Shown here: one piece after another, positions 7,174 to 14,891 of the stretch
How the letters are laid out: each line of letters opens with the position of its first letter
How positions within the stretch are numbered: position 1 is the first letter of the stretch
Source: a virus
Virus record (IMG/VR): IMGVR_UViG_3300005527_000040
Location: 96,726 to 160,725 of that record
Direction: 5' to 3' (one strand)
DNA: 64,000 bases
Made by a program: the position numbers and the translations under genes
The notes under the pieces: model-generated
What the model was told of the DNA's origin: nothing
Databases searched by the model: none
What the model saw: the letters and a program-made list of their open reading frames with translations, nothing else

Positions 7174-7469
7174 TTCTTTGCCTGACGCTTCTTTGCGGGA
7201 GTTGGACGAGTAAGAGTTTTTGCGGGTCGCAGGTAGAACTCCAACTCGCTGCGGATCAGGTGCCGGAAGCTGTCGAGGTACTGAGCGTCGAGCAACTCCT
7301 GCTGCTCGACTACTGCTTGGGCGCGCCGAAGCTTGGTTTCCAGCTCACTAACTTTCTGGTTGAGTTTAGCCCGCTCCAAGATCAACTGCTTGTTTTCGTG
7401 ATCAAGCTCCTGTACGCGCTTGAACACCGCATTCATCGCTGCCCGCTGTTCTTCAGTCATTTCTTCCAT
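7170..7469 (-). CDS. coiled-coil protein between dcd and thyX
   Basis: 99 residues. Residues ~5-65 form a strong heptad coiled coil (RVQELDHENKQLILERAKLN, VSELETKLRRAQAVVEQQELL), and the C-terminus is a basic tail ending AKKRQAKK. Overlaps dcd by 13 nt. A scaffold or DNA-contact role is possible from the tail, but no family is recognised. Confidence 0.65.
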   Translation of the reverse strand: MEEMTEEQRAAMNAVFKRVQELDHENKQLILERAKLNQKVSELETKLRRAQAVVEQQELLDAQYLDSFRHLIRSELEFYLRPAKTLTRPTPAKKRQAKK

Positions 7470-8074
7470 TGCTTATTCTCCGCGTCTGGGCGTGCCTCTG
7501 TTACGCCCTGCTGTCCCTGGTACTTTGAGCGAAGCGCTGGATGTCCATACGGGCGCTCAACACGGCCGTCTACCCTAGAGAAGCTGAGCTGGCAGATCCG
7601 CATGCCCACCGTCAGGTCAATCGGCCTGGGGCTCAGGTTCATCATCTCTAACGTAATCGTTCCGTGAAATCCAGGGTCAATGAACCCCGCTGTCACATGA
7701 ACCAGGAGCCCAAGGCGAGCTAGGCTGCTCTTTCCCTCTACGCGGGCGACTAGGTTGTTTGGGATTTTTACCCGCTCAAGGGTCGTTGCAAGCGTAAATA
7801 CCCCTGGGTCTAGTATGAAGGCCGCGCTGGCCTCACCAAGCTCTGTGGGAATCTTTGTGGTGGATACCCAAGAGTCAGGGTACGAAGACAGTGGGTCTAA
7901 CGGCTCAGCATTCCGCGCGTTGAGCGGAACGGAGAACTGTTTGAACTCACCGCCTAGCCGGAGATCAACAGAAGCTGGCTGGAACTGGGTATCGTGTGGG
8001 AACGGGTCAATCACCAGCCGAAAGGACTGCTCCTCTTCGGACAACGCGTGACGGATCATCGTGTCTGCTAACAT
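7457..8074 (-). CDS. dcd: dCTP deaminase
   Basis: Deaminates dCTP to dUTP (some members also hydrolyse dUTP). About 205 residues. Motifs: QPASVDLRLGGEF, VEGKSSLARLGLLVHVTAG, FIDPGFHGTITLEMMN (catalytic Glu), GMRICQLSF and the C-terminal SKYQGQQGVTEAR. Start is the ATG at 8074 with GGAGGTGC upstream; it lies within the stop codon region of the preceding gene. Longer in-frame starts would overlap that gene extensively. Confidence 0.94.
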   Translation of the reverse strand: MLADTMIRHALSEEEQSFRLVIDPFPHDTQFQPASVDLRLGGEFKQFSVPLNARNAEPLDPLSSYPDSWVSTTKIPTELGEASAAFILDPGVFTLATTLERVKIPNNLVARVEGKSSLARLGLLVHVTAGFIDPGFHGTITLEMMNLSPRPIDLTVGMRICQLSFSRVDGRVERPYGHPALRSKYQGQQGVTEARPDAENKQWKK

Positions 8075-8544
8075 TTTGCTGCACCTCCAAGGCCGTACCT
8101 GAGCGTGTGGAAGAACGGTGGCAGCTTGGACCAGCTGCCCTTGCTGACTAAGTCCCAATCACCAACTGGAATGTAGTTAGGCACGTCAAGTACCCACGTT
8201 TTTGTCCCGTCGGTAACGTGCTCCATGTGCAATACCGCTACGCTTGCGGATCCCTCTGGCGGGATATTTAGTAGTTCACAGGCAACCTTTCGCGGAACAA
8301 GCGCAACCATTCCCGAGGCGAAGCAGTCCCTAGACCGCAAAGACACTTCTTCTGCGAGGGAGTGAACGTCCTCAACGCTGTGGATGGGGTACCCAAGACT
8401 AGTGCGGGTAATTTCGAAGCTTTCGTCGCACATCCCCCTGCGGATGGAAATGCCGATCGGCATCGGGCGCTCGCCTAGTGCAAGAGCACCCTCAAAGCCA
8501 CCTTGGTAAGCCTCAGTAAGGCACTCAATCTCGTCCCAGTCCAT
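8068..8544 (-). CDS. hypothetical protein
   Basis: About 158 residues starting MDWDEIECLTEAYQGGFEGAL. The ATG at 8544 is preceded by AAGGAACGGT; the ATG at 8559 would place the site inside the coding region. Mixed alpha/beta, four cysteines, no motif I can name. First gene after a terminator, and co-transcribed with dcd and thyX. Confidence 0.65.
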   Translation of the reverse strand: MDWDEIECLTEAYQGGFEGALALGERPMPIGISIRRGMCDESFEITRTSLGYPIHSVEDVHSLAEEVSLRSRDCFASGMVALVPRKVACELLNIPPEGSASVAVLHMEHVTDGTKTWVLDVPNYIPVGDWDLVSKGSWSKLPPFFHTLRYGLGGAAKC

Positions 8545-8571
8545 ACCGTTCCTTGGCAAAAGTTGCGGGAA

Positions 8572-8601
8572 AAGGGGCTTTGTAAACCACTCTCCCGCAA
8601 C
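8572..8601 (-). terminator. stem-loop with TTTTGCC tail
   Basis: 9-bp arms GTTGCGGGA and TCCCGCAAC around a 12-nt loop, followed on the minus strand by TTTTGCC. Ends the unit 9180..8605. Confidence 0.65.
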
Positions 8602-8604
8602 TGG

Positions 8605-9180
8605 TCACTTTGACTCTACAAGGATCTCGTAGAGCACTTCCGCGTCTAGTTCTCCTAGCTCTGAGCGGGGCACCTCACGTCCCTCATGTGTAAGCACGCC
8701 CGTCGAGGTTTGCTTCGCCAAGAACTCATACTTGTCCGCAGACGACAGGTTGGGTTGTGGCTTCTGGTACCCCGCGGTCTCTACGGCCACCATGAAGTCT
8801 GACTCCGACTTCGACAGTCGGTGAACCACATCTGCAACCTTCATCACAGGTCGAATGTCAGACCTTGTCTGAGCACGGAAACGCGTAGGGGTGGGGGCCA
8901 CTTCTTCTTGCTTCCAAGAGGTCACTAGATCTGTCAGGGCATAGTAAGCGTTCAGTGGGCTGATGCTTTGAACGCTCACGTCTCCAACGTGGCCGTCGCG
9001 CTCCTGCACAAGCGAAACCCGCGTCTGGCCGGAGTTCTTTCCGGTACCCCGAAGAACCACGAGAAACACCTCGCCGGGAAAGACCCCAACGTCGAACCTT
9101 CGCTCGGGACGCCAACCCTCCGGTTGGGCGGGGGGTGCTGCTGTACGAGGCTTAACTACCGGAATGTTTTTGATGTCCAT
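8605..9180 (-). CDS. hypothetical protein
   Basis: 191 residues. Proline-rich N-terminus (AAPPAQPEGWRPERR), a beta-rich middle (GEVFLVVLRGTGKNSGQTRVSL), and a helical C-terminus. Transcribed alone: TATCAG box, leader hairpin and AAGGAG upstream, terminator downstream. Such a single-gene unit implies a dedicated control, but the function is unknown. Confidence 0.7.
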   Translation of the reverse strand: MDIKNIPVVKPRTAAPPAQPEGWRPERRFDVGVFPGEVFLVVLRGTGKNSGQTRVSLVQERDGHVGDVSVQSISPLNAYYALTDLVTSWKQEEVAPTPTRFRAQTRSDIRPVMKVADVVHRLSKSESDFMVAVETAGYQKPQPNLSSADKYEFLAKQTSTGVLTHEGREVPRSELGELDAEVLYEILVESK

Positions 9181-9193
9181 GTACGTCTCCTTA

Positions 9194-9210
9194 CGGAAGT
9201 ACGACTCCCG
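9194..9210 (-). promoter_or_regulatory. leader hairpin
   Basis: CGGGAGT/ACTTCCG stem (7 bp with one G-U) and 3-nt loop, about 6 nt after the TATCAG box and followed by AAGGAG and the ATG at 9180. Confidence 0.6.
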
Positions 9211-9216
9211 CAGAAG

Positions 9217-9224
9217 CTGATAGG
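9217..9224 (-). promoter_or_regulatory. TATCAG-type phage promoter
   Basis: Minus-strand CCTATCAG directly upstream of the leader hairpin of the 9180 gene. Confidence 0.6.
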
Positions 9225-9229
9225 AGGTA

Positions 9230-9670
9230 TCACTGCGCCTTTACAAGGTGCCCAGGAACCGCCCACAACTGCTCAATCGCCGTAAGCACCGAGTAAACGG
9301 TGTCTGATCGTATGATCGCGGACGACGCCTTGCCGCGCTTATCATACCGCCCCTCAATGTGGTTCTTCCACCTAGAGAACGGGGGAGGGCAGCAGCGGCT
9401 AACAAAAGCGGGAGAGGCAGCGCAAGTGCAGGACATACGTCCGCCTTCCGGAGGCGCATGCACCGCTAAGTACACAGCAACCATGCTCTCCGCAAAGTCG
9501 TGCCGCCGCTGAATAGGGAGATCACGAGAGAAGCGACTAAAGCCGCCACACTTTTCCCGAGTTTCCGGGTTAAGCACGATGGACGACAACACGGACAAGG
9601 TGTCAGCAGGGGTAGCTTCCTCCCCCTGAAGCTTAAATAACGAAGATCCAAAGTCCTCGTTGCTGATCAT
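9230..9670 (-). CDS. hypothetical protein
   Basis: 146 residues with an ETREKCGGFSRFSRDLPIQRRHDF segment and a cysteine-containing middle (SCTCAAS...SRCCPPP). Helical C-terminus. ATG overlaps the upstream stop (ATGA). Unknown function; part of the leftward unit from about 12 kb. Confidence 0.6.
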   Translation of the reverse strand: MISNEDFGSSLFKLQGEEATPADTLSVLSSIVLNPETREKCGGFSRFSRDLPIQRRHDFAESMVAVYLAVHAPPEGGRMSCTCAASPAFVSRCCPPPFSRWKNHIEGRYDKRGKASSAIIRSDTVYSVLTAIEQLWAVPGHLVKAQ

Positions 9671-9990
9671 GAAGTTACTTTAAGCTCCAGTTTTGGGGTG
9701 GTGTGCACGGCCTCACTCTCCGCCTCCAGAACAAGCTTGAGCTGGTTGGGAGATACCTCTGAGATGCGAATCTCAAAGTCAAAGTATTTCTGGCGGCTTG
9801 CATACTCCACCCAGGCAATCCTGCCTGCGGGTTCGCCAGAGCGAAAGATTACGGTTGTATAGATCAACTCGTCGTTACCGAACGTTTTTAGCAGATCTTT
9901 AAGCCCCCCGACACCATTTGTAGGACTCAGCGTCCACTGGTGCAGGGCGGTAATCTTCTCCATCGTTTGGGCCGAGACTGGATTACTCAC
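9667..9990 (-). CDS. hypothetical beta-rich protein, GTG start
   Basis: 107 residues starting SNPVSAQTMEKITALHQWTL. Predicted beta-rich second half with a YFDFEIRISEVSPNQLKLVLEAE pattern interrupted by charged residues. GTG at 9990 directly follows the upstream TGA. No known family. Confidence 0.6.
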   Translation of the reverse strand: MSNPVSAQTMEKITALHQWTLSPTNGVGGLKDLLKTFGNDELIYTTVIFRSGEPAGRIAWVEYASRQKYFDFEIRISEVSPNQLKLVLEAESEAVHTTPKLELKVTS

Positions 9991-10359
9991 TCATCCTCCG
10001 TTTGCGAAATCGTAGTCGTCAACGAGGCTCCAACCCACGGTAGCAAGCGGGTCCGGGGTGACCATCACAGAGACGGGATTGCGAGCACTAGTGCGCAAAA
10101 CGTCATTCACGTCTGCCCTAGTGATCTTCCTCTCTAACTCAAGAAAATAGGTCTGGTTCTCGGGCCACCCCTTGCCTAGCTCAATCCGCGGGGGTGGTCT
10201 TCCACCAATGTCCTGCCAACGGATCCACAAGGAGTACCTAGTGATACCGTTGGCTTGGTCAATGATCGTACGAAGCCGCTTGACTTCAGCGGAGTTACCC
10301 GCAAGCGCGGCGCTGATTAGGGCATCGTATTGAGGGCGGCTTAGGGTCACGCTGGGCAT
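9991..10359 (-). CDS. hypothetical protein
   Basis: 122 residues (MPSVTLSRPQYDALISAALAG...). N-terminal helix-turn-helix-like pair of helices followed by a strand-rich region with YSLWIRWQDIGGRPPP. No conserved catalytic pattern seen. Preceded by a short gap containing AAGGAG. Confidence 0.6.
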   Translation of the reverse strand: MPSVTLSRPQYDALISAALAGNSAEVKRLRTIIDQANGITRYSLWIRWQDIGGRPPPRIELGKGWPENQTYFLELERKITRADVNDVLRTSARNPVSVMVTPDPLATVGWSLVDDYDFANGG

Positions 10360-10407
10360 AAGGCTCCTTAGAAGCCCAAGTTTAGCACCCTAAGCCGCCA
10401 CCATCGT

Positions 10408-10731
10408 TTACTTCGGCTCGTCGTTAGCCTTTAACGCAATTTTTAGCAGGACTAAGTAGCCCATCAGATCAAGTATGACGTCCTCTCCCGCGTCGCTACC
10501 CCGTGATAGGCGTGACAGCTTGTCGTCAAGGCGAACTAGTAGCTGCTCGACAGTGGACGCCTTGGAGAAAATACGTACGGGCTCTAGGGCAGAGTTGCCG
10601 TAGGCCGCGTTCTTCTGAATAAGCACCTCAGCAATGGCTAGGCATTCCTCTAGGATCTTCGTTCCAAGAGGAGCGCTCTGCGCTGCTTGGATAACATCGG
10701 TGATCTGGTTTCGCACGGGGTTCAGCGACAC
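10408..10731 (-). CDS. MazG-like/nucleotide-modification-associated helical protein
   Basis: About 107 residues. The pattern EVLIQKNAAYGNSAL...IFSKAS...QLLVRLDDKLSRLSRG...EDVILDLMGYLVLLKIAL matches the small phage all-helical proteins of the MazG-like/DUF1599 type, which are proposed nucleotide pyrophosphohydrolases or nucleotide-modification accessories. GTG at 10731 follows AGGAGG by 6 nt and overlaps the previous gene's end, which decides the start. Fits beside the dCTP deaminase/ThyX genes; activity is inferred. Confidence 0.65.
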   Translation of the reverse strand: MSLNPVRNQITDVIQAAQSAPLGTKILEECLAIAEVLIQKNAAYGNSALEPVRIFSKASTVEQLLVRLDDKLSRLSRGSDAGEDVILDLMGYLVLLKIALKANDEPK

Positions 10732-11345
10732 GCCGCCTCCTCTAGTAACCAATCTTTGAAAGCGATCCAACCTCTTGTATCAAAATCTGATCCGAGCTTT
10801 CCGTTATTCCAGGCATATTCAGTTGTGATCTCGTTAGCCAGCTGCCTAAGATCGTCCACGCTTAAGACGTGCTTATGCGATTTAACTAAGTCTTGGATCA
10901 ACCCGGGCATATAGGTTTGTCGCCCAACGGAGTATCGGATAGAGCAGAAGAAGAGCGTGCGGAGATCCGCGTTCCAGACTTCTGTTGCTCCCGGGCTCAG
11001 CCTAGGCAGCTTGGCTCGTTTTGGGGCGGGCGCGCTAACTGTCTCGCCGGTGAGAACCCAAACTGCTGCCCTGTTACCCGAGGGTGTGGTGCGGTAACCG
11101 CCGCTGTCCTTCACAAGGCCCGCAAGCACGAGGCCGCGCCGACGCGCCGATGCAGTGGATTGGCGCAGGTTGAGGGCCGATTCGATCTCCCTATCGGTCA
11201 AGCCTGACGAACCCGCGGATTGAAACAGCTCTAAGATCCTCTTGTTGTCAGATACCGCCTTTGTAGCCTCGTTCTTCGCGGCATCTTCGCTGGTACCAGA
11301 GCCAACTACGTAGGGCAGAGTTACTTGTTCCACCTTATTTACCAC
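10722..11345 (-). CDS. winged-helix DNA-binding-like protein
   Basis: 207 residues. Residues ~33-95 read as a winged helix: NKRILELFQSAGSSGLTDRE, then RQSTASARRRGLVLAGLV and a wing strand ending AAVWVLTGE. After a Pro/Lys linker the C-terminal half (residues 120-205) is a separate helical domain. Start is GTG at 11345 overlapping the upstream TAA; GTG at 11333 is an alternative. Likely a regulator or DNA-processing accessory. Confidence 0.6.
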   Translation of the reverse strand: MVNKVEQVTLPYVVGSGTSEDAAKNEATKAVSDNKRILELFQSAGSSGLTDREIESALNLRQSTASARRRGLVLAGLVKDSGGYRTTPSGNRAAVWVLTGETVSAPAPKRAKLPRLSPGATEVWNADLRTLFFCSIRYSVGRQTYMPGLIQDLVKSHKHVLSVDDLRQLANEITTEYAWNNGKLGSDFDTRGWIAFKDWLLEEAACR

Positions 11346-11532
11346 CTGTCTGAAAGGCGCAGAACACCAGCCCTTTGCCGTCAGGGGACAGCATCATAGC
11401 TACCTCCTGATTTTCAGGCAGCTTCCACGCCTTCTTGAGAGTCGCCATGTAGCGGACGACCTCGTCATGTCCGTGCTCGCCAAGGAGAGCCTTGGGGCTC
11501 AGGTGGTAGACCTCTTCCTCTTTCATGTTCAT
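11335..11532 (-). CDS. small hypothetical protein
   Basis: 65 residues, MNMKEEEVYHLSPKALLGEH..., acidic N-terminus and a C-terminal strand pair (EVAMMLSPDGKGLVFCAF). ATGA overlap with the exonuclease gene upstream and GGAGAG before the start. Unknown. Confidence 0.6.
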   Translation of the reverse strand: MNMKEEEVYHLSPKALLGEHGHDEVVRYMATLKKAWKLPENQEVAMMLSPDGKGLVFCAFQTGGK

Positions 11533-12104
11533 TTCTCTCCTCTGATTGCCTTTAACGCGGCGTAGTACACAAGACGCGCATCCTCAGCGTCTTTGAGCGC
11601 GCTGTGACTGCCCTCCGTAGGCATCGCGAGGTGCTTACGGAGTTTGTCGAGGGACAGACCGGGTCCCGTCCCAGTCGCGTTCCACGCGGCGTAAGCCATC
11701 GTTACCGTATCCAGCCTGTGATACGGGATACGGACTTTTCGCCCGATGCGGGTGAACGCCGCCTCGATGAACCCAACGTCGAACCCAACGTTGTGCCCAC
11801 AGATAATGCTGCCGGAGGCCAGCAGCTTCGCCAGCTCGTCAGCGATTTCGTTGAATGGCCGAGCGTCCTTCCACTTCTCCGGCGTGTAGCCGTTGACCTC
11901 AAGGGCCCTGGCATCAGCCGCCTCGATGCGCTCAGGGGCAATCTTAGCAGACCACCCGCCTACGATACTGCCGCTGCCGTCTGCATGCACTGTCTCGGTT
12001 ACGACGGCGACTTCAATGACTTCGTGCTCAGACGGGTTGAGGCCAGTCGTCTCCGTGTCAACCCATAGCCTGCGCGGATTTACAATCTTGTGCGGTTCAT
12101 TCAT
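11529..12104 (-). CDS. DnaQ-like 3'-5' exonuclease (DEDDh)
   Basis: 191 residues. Exo I: LWVDTETTGLNPSEHEVIEV with the D-x-E pair near residues 16-18; Exo II: ICGHNVGFDVGFIEAAF; Exo III: HSALKDAEDARLVYYAAL with the H and D of the DEDDh class. Proofreading-type exonuclease removing 3'-terminal nucleotides; there is no polymerase gene in this window to pair it with. A second DnaQ-like protein lies at 19542..20126. ATGA overlap with the upstream gene. Confidence 0.92.
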   Translation of the reverse strand: MNEPHKIVNPRRLWVDTETTGLNPSEHEVIEVAVVTETVHADGSGSIVGGWSAKIAPERIEAADARALEVNGYTPEKWKDARPFNEIADELAKLLASGSIICGHNVGFDVGFIEAAFTRIGRKVRIPYHRLDTVTMAYAAWNATGTGPGLSLDKLRKHLAMPTEGSHSALKDAEDARLVYYAALKAIRGEK

Positions 12105-12373
12105 GGCTTTGCCTGTAGTTTGCTGAGACGCTCGATCGCTTCTTCTGCCTGCTGCACCTTATTGCTGCGGATGTCCTCGCGGGTCTGCGCGGGCTCCGGC
12201 CATACAACGAGGTCGTGCGGGTACGGGCTGTCGGTGCCGTGTGTTTTCCGCTGATTGAGCCGTGCATCCTCAGTCAGGCGCATCGCTAGGTACGCCTCCA
12301 TTTGAGACCTGTACGGCCCGGACCGCGCGAGCCCCGCGCCTGAGGCGTACCAATGAACATCTGCGGGCCTCAT
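12101..12373 (-). CDS. small hypothetical protein
   Basis: 90 residues starting MRPADVHWYASGAGLARSG. The ATG at 12373 overlaps the TGA of the 48-residue membrane protein upstream; the longer frame to 12451 would overlap that gene. Central helix QMEAYLAMRLTEDARLNQRK. Coupled by 4-nt overlaps on both sides. Confidence 0.6.
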   Translation of the reverse strand: MRPADVHWYASGAGLARSGPYRSQMEAYLAMRLTEDARLNQRKTHGTDSPYPHDLVVWPEPAQTREDIRSNKVQQAEEAIERLSKLQAKP

Positions 12374-12516
12374 TTCGGATCGTTCCCTTTCCCGAGCAAT
12401 ATGTCCCAGATCGCTCCAAACATCGCCGCCACGAACACGAAGGGCATCCACAGCACCTCGGGCGCAGTGACCAAGAGCGCAAGGATGACCAAACCCAGCG
12501 TGGAAAAGGTGATCAC
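12370..12516 (-). CDS. 48-residue membrane protein
   Basis: Small gene starting with GTG at 12516 (GTGA overlap with the upstream stop) and ending in an ATGA overlap with the next gene. Sequence begins VITFSTLGLVILALLVTAP and continues WMPFVFVAAMFGAIWDILL before a KGNDPK tail, so almost the whole protein is two hydrophobic helices. The perfect coupling on both sides is the main evidence that it is real. A holin-like or envelope role is possible but not shown. Confidence 0.6.
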   Translation of the reverse strand: MITFSTLGLVILALLVTAPEVLWMPFVFVAAMFGAIWDILLGKGNDPK

Positions 12517-12788
12517 TTCACCACCTCTTTTAATGTGTCGTTAACCAAGTCTCGGATTGCGTCTACTTTGTCCCTCTTGGCAGGATCAGTCGGACTCACG
12601 CCCACCCACGGGCGACACTCTACGAGGCGCCGACGAAGCTGACGGCGTTCACTGCGCAGTACAGCAGACTCGTTGCGAGACTCATTGAGTGCTACTTCCA
12701 GGCGTGCTACATGCATTTGGAGGCTAGTCACCTCTTCGGAGTAAAGCGCTACCCGATCTTTTAGCTGCCTGATCTCAACTTTGCTCAT
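12513..12788 (-). CDS. coiled-coil protein with ECxPWVG module
   Basis: 91 residues. Coiled coil over residues 1-60 (VEIRQLKDRVALYSEEVTSL...), then ERRQLRRRLVECRPWVGVSP and a tail AIRDLVNDTLKEVVK. The last 50 residues are clearly paralogous to the C-terminus of the 12905..13468 protein (ERRMFRRRIAECLPWVGCTP ... CRDLAKDTLDEV). Function unknown. Confidence 0.6.
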   Translation of the reverse strand: MSKVEIRQLKDRVALYSEEVTSLQMHVARLEVALNESRNESAVLRSERRQLRRRLVECRPWVGVSPTDPAKRDKVDAIRDLVNDTLKEVVK

Positions 12789-12806
12789 CGCTCGTGCTCT
12801 CCGCCT

Positions 12807-12908
12807 TCAAACGTAGTGATGCGCGTCCTGCCGCACCTCCACGCAGCCTGCGCGGCTGCACGTCGGCCCGCACGAGTGAATGTCATCGGCGTGTTGTTCA
12901 GTCGTCAT
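12807..12908 (-). CDS. 33-residue cysteine-containing mini-protein
   Basis: Begins MTTEQHADDIHSCGPTCSRA and ends with DAHHYV. The ATG overlaps the preceding TGA (ATGA), as for the other genes of this operon. HSCGPTCSRAGC gives three closely spaced cysteines. Very short, so the coupling is the main support. Confidence 0.4.
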   Translation of the reverse strand: MTTEQHADDIHSCGPTCSRAGCVEVRQDAHHYV

Positions 12909-13468
12909 TCCGGCACCTCGTCAAGCGTGTCTTTCGCAAGGTCGCGGCACGCGATCATCTCGTTGAACCCCGGCGTATTGGGGTAGGGCGTGCAACCCAC
13001 CCATGGGAGACACTCCGCGATGCGACGCCGGAACATCCGGCGTTCGTAGCGCAGCTTGTCCACTTCGCTGCGAAGCGCGTTGCGCTGGTCTTCGACCTCT
13101 TTGACCTTCGCGCGCCATGCGTCCGCGACGGTGCGGTCATACCCGGCACGGATGCGCGCGTGCATCTGGTACTCTGACTCTTCCTGCGCGGCGCGAAGGC
13201 TGCGGATCACGCCAGCCGCTCGTTCAGCGGCGGCATCCACGTCAGTGGGCCCATCTGCGCCAACTTCTGCGATCAGAGTCTGAGCCGCTTGCCTAGCCTT
13301 CTCCTTTGTCTCTCTGAAGGAAGCCCTCGCCTCGTCGAACGCCGCCAGAAGGTCCTCGGCCATCGCCAGCGAGAGGCGCGTCGCGGGCTGCGTCACATTG
13401 AACTCCGCAAGCCGCGCCCGCATCAGCCTGATTGTTTCGCGGATCTCTGCTTCACGTTCAGCGTTCAT
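12905..13468 (-). CDS. modular coiled-coil protein
   Basis: 187 residues from the ATG at 13468 (ATGA overlap); the longer frame to 13654 is shadow of the upstream gene. Module 1: AAQTLIAEVGADGPTDVDAA followed by AERAAGVIRSLR, shared with the 15827..16579 protein. Module 2: ERRMFRRRIAECLPWVGCTP, shared with the 12513 protein. Helical throughout. It therefore bridges two neighbouring proteins as a mosaic. Function unknown. Confidence 0.65.
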   Translation of the reverse strand: MNAEREAEIRETIRLMRARLAEFNVTQPATRLSLAMAEDLLAAFDEARASFRETKEKARQAAQTLIAEVGADGPTDVDAAAERAAGVIRSLRAAQEESEYQMHARIRAGYDRTVADAWRAKVKEVEDQRNALRSEVDKLRYERRMFRRRIAECLPWVGCTPYPNTPGFNEMIACRDLAKDTLDEVPE

Positions 13469-13683
13469 TGCTCCTCCTCTGTGTCGTGCAGCGACGCGAT
13501 CCCGTCGTCCACGCGCACCTCCAGCGGAGCGCCGCACGCACAGGTGCCCGTGTCGCCTTCCTGCCACCACGGATGGTGACCGGGATGCTGCGGCGGGTAC
13601 GGCGGCATCTCGTGGCACCAGTCCCCGCATCGAGGGCACGGCAGCCACAGCCACCAGCCGTCGTCAGTCTGCGGTGCCGTCAT
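13465..13683 (-). CDS. small tryptophan-rich zinc-binding-like protein
   Basis: 72 residues. MTAPQTDDGWWLWLPCPRCG then DWCHEM and a later TCACGAPLEV: CxxC...C...CxC arrangement suggests a zinc ribbon. Start overlaps the upstream stop in a TGATG; stop overlaps the next ATG. Pro/His-rich linker between the cysteine groups. Confidence 0.6.
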   Translation of the reverse strand: MTAPQTDDGWWLWLPCPRCGDWCHEMPPYPPQHPGHHPWWQEGDTGTCACGAPLEVRVDDGIASLHDTEEEQ

Positions 13684-13892
13684 CACGCCTTCTTCGGGGC
13701 GACCTCGAACACGTCGAAGTCGTCTCCTCCAAGGTTCCACTCATCAATGACGCGCAGGATGCCGCCGCTGTCCTCGATCAGCTCCCGCACCTGCTCTGCG
13801 TTCGGCTCCTTGGGCATATCGCCGTCAGGCCACAGCGCTCTCGCATTGAGCGTCACGTCAACCTTATAGACGATCTGAAATTTCTTGTTCAT
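13683..13892 (-). CDS. small hypothetical protein
   Basis: 69 residues, MNKKFQIVYKVDVTLNARAL..., a beta strand followed by a helix EQVRELIEDSGGILRVIDEW and an acidic strand. Compact ferredoxin-like order is possible. Coupled to both neighbours. Unknown function. Confidence 0.55.
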   Translation of the reverse strand: MNKKFQIVYKVDVTLNARALWPDGDMPKEPNAEQVRELIEDSGGILRVIDEWNLGGDDFDVFEVAPKKA

Positions 13893-14365
13893 TCATCACC
13901 TTCCCTCAAAATCGACGGTTTCCACCCCGCTTCGCGACAGAACCGCAGCAAGTGCTCGGCGCTCTCTGGATCGATCTTGCGAAGACGCCCCGCGATCATC
14001 GCGATGTTGCGGATTGATTTCATCGCGCGGTCATGTTCTTGCTCGGCTTCGCCTGCTACCCGATCCTCATCACCCTGATCAATACGGCCGAGAAGCCGCA
14101 GGGCCTCAGGCATTGTGCTCATGATCGAAAGCAAGCCCAAACTCACGCGGTATCCGCGCTTCTCTTCAACACCTCGGCGCACATCCTCGACTGCGGACGA
14201 CAGCAAAGAACCCAACGCTCCGAGCCGCTTCCACGTGACCTCATTCTGGCATGCCTTGCGCGTCTCAGGTGACTTCTTTCCCGCGCATAGCTGGGGGCGC
14301 ACCCCGTCGTCGGCCATGCCGCACTTCACGCAGACGCCCTCTACGTATTTATGCAGAACGATCAT
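13889..14365 (-). CDS. zinc-finger/helical hypothetical protein
   Basis: 158 residues. N-terminal VEGVCVKCGMADDG...QLCAG...ACQNEV is a treble-clef-like cysteine set (residues ~10-40); the remainder is helical (LGSLLSSAVEDVRRGVEEK, AEQEHDRAMKSIRNIAMIA). Overlaps the upstream gene by 17 nt. Same N-terminal Cys pattern plus helical body as several neighbours. Confidence 0.6.
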   Translation of the reverse strand: MIVLHKYVEGVCVKCGMADDGVRPQLCAGKKSPETRKACQNEVTWKRLGALGSLLSSAVEDVRRGVEEKRGYRVSLGLLSIMSTMPEALRLLGRIDQGDEDRVAGEAEQEHDRAMKSIRNIAMIAGRLRKIDPESAEHLLRFCREAGWKPSILREGDE

Positions 14366-14891
14366 TTGCTTCTCCCGGGCGCGGGAGGGCTTCCAGCGCA
14401 GAAGCGATCTCCTGGTACGCGTGTTCAGTCATGCCGTCTGCAACGACGTGCAGACGACTGCGCGCCACCTCGCACATCTGCTGCGCTTCGCCAGCCCTTG
14501 AAACCCAGTCATCCAGTTCTACCAGTAACGCGTCTACGCGCTGAGCAAGAGAGTCGAAGACCACGGCCCTACCGACCATCACCTCGATCACCTCGCGCAG
14601 TCTCACGTCTTCTGGTTTTGCCAGTTCCTCCGCTAGGCTCTCGATGCGCTGTGCCATGGCGTCCACCTGTCGCGACAGGGAAGCGTTCTCCGAGCTAAGC
14701 AAGTCGCTGTTCGACCGGAGGACCGCATTCTCTCGAAAAAGCTCTTTGACCGCCGCGCGCTGCTCTCTCCATGCCTGCGTAATGACAGTGAAGGCATCCT
14801 GATCGCGCGAACACTCTGGACAGAGAATCGGTCCAGCGCCGCTCCATCCCACGAGCCTCACGCCGTGACAGTAAGTGCACGTGTCGGTCAT
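14349..14891 (-). CDS. zinc-finger plus coiled-coil protein
   Basis: 180 residues. Residues 1-30: CTYCHGVRLVGWSG...LCPECSRD, two CxxC pairs 18 residues apart. Residues 40-110: coiled coil (ENAVLRSNSDLLSSENASLS). C-terminal third helical (RVDALLVELDDWVSRAGEAQ). ATGA overlap upstream. Function unknown; fits the family of Cys-headed coiled-coil proteins in this operon. Confidence 0.6.
   Translation of the reverse strand: MTDTCTYCHGVRLVGWSGAGPILCPECSRDQDAFTVITQAWREQRAAVKELFRENAVLRSNSDLLSSENASLSRQVDAMAQRIESLAEELAKPEDVRLREVIEVMVGRAVVFDSLAQRVDALLVELDDWVSRAGEAQQMCEVARSRLHVVADGMTEHAYQEIASALEALPRPGEANDRSA

Noticed and set aside
12905-13654. Longer form of the 187-residue modular protein
   Set aside because: The extra N-terminal 62 residues are Arg/Ala shadow of the upstream zinc-binding gene; the ATG at 13468 forms the usual ATGA overlap.
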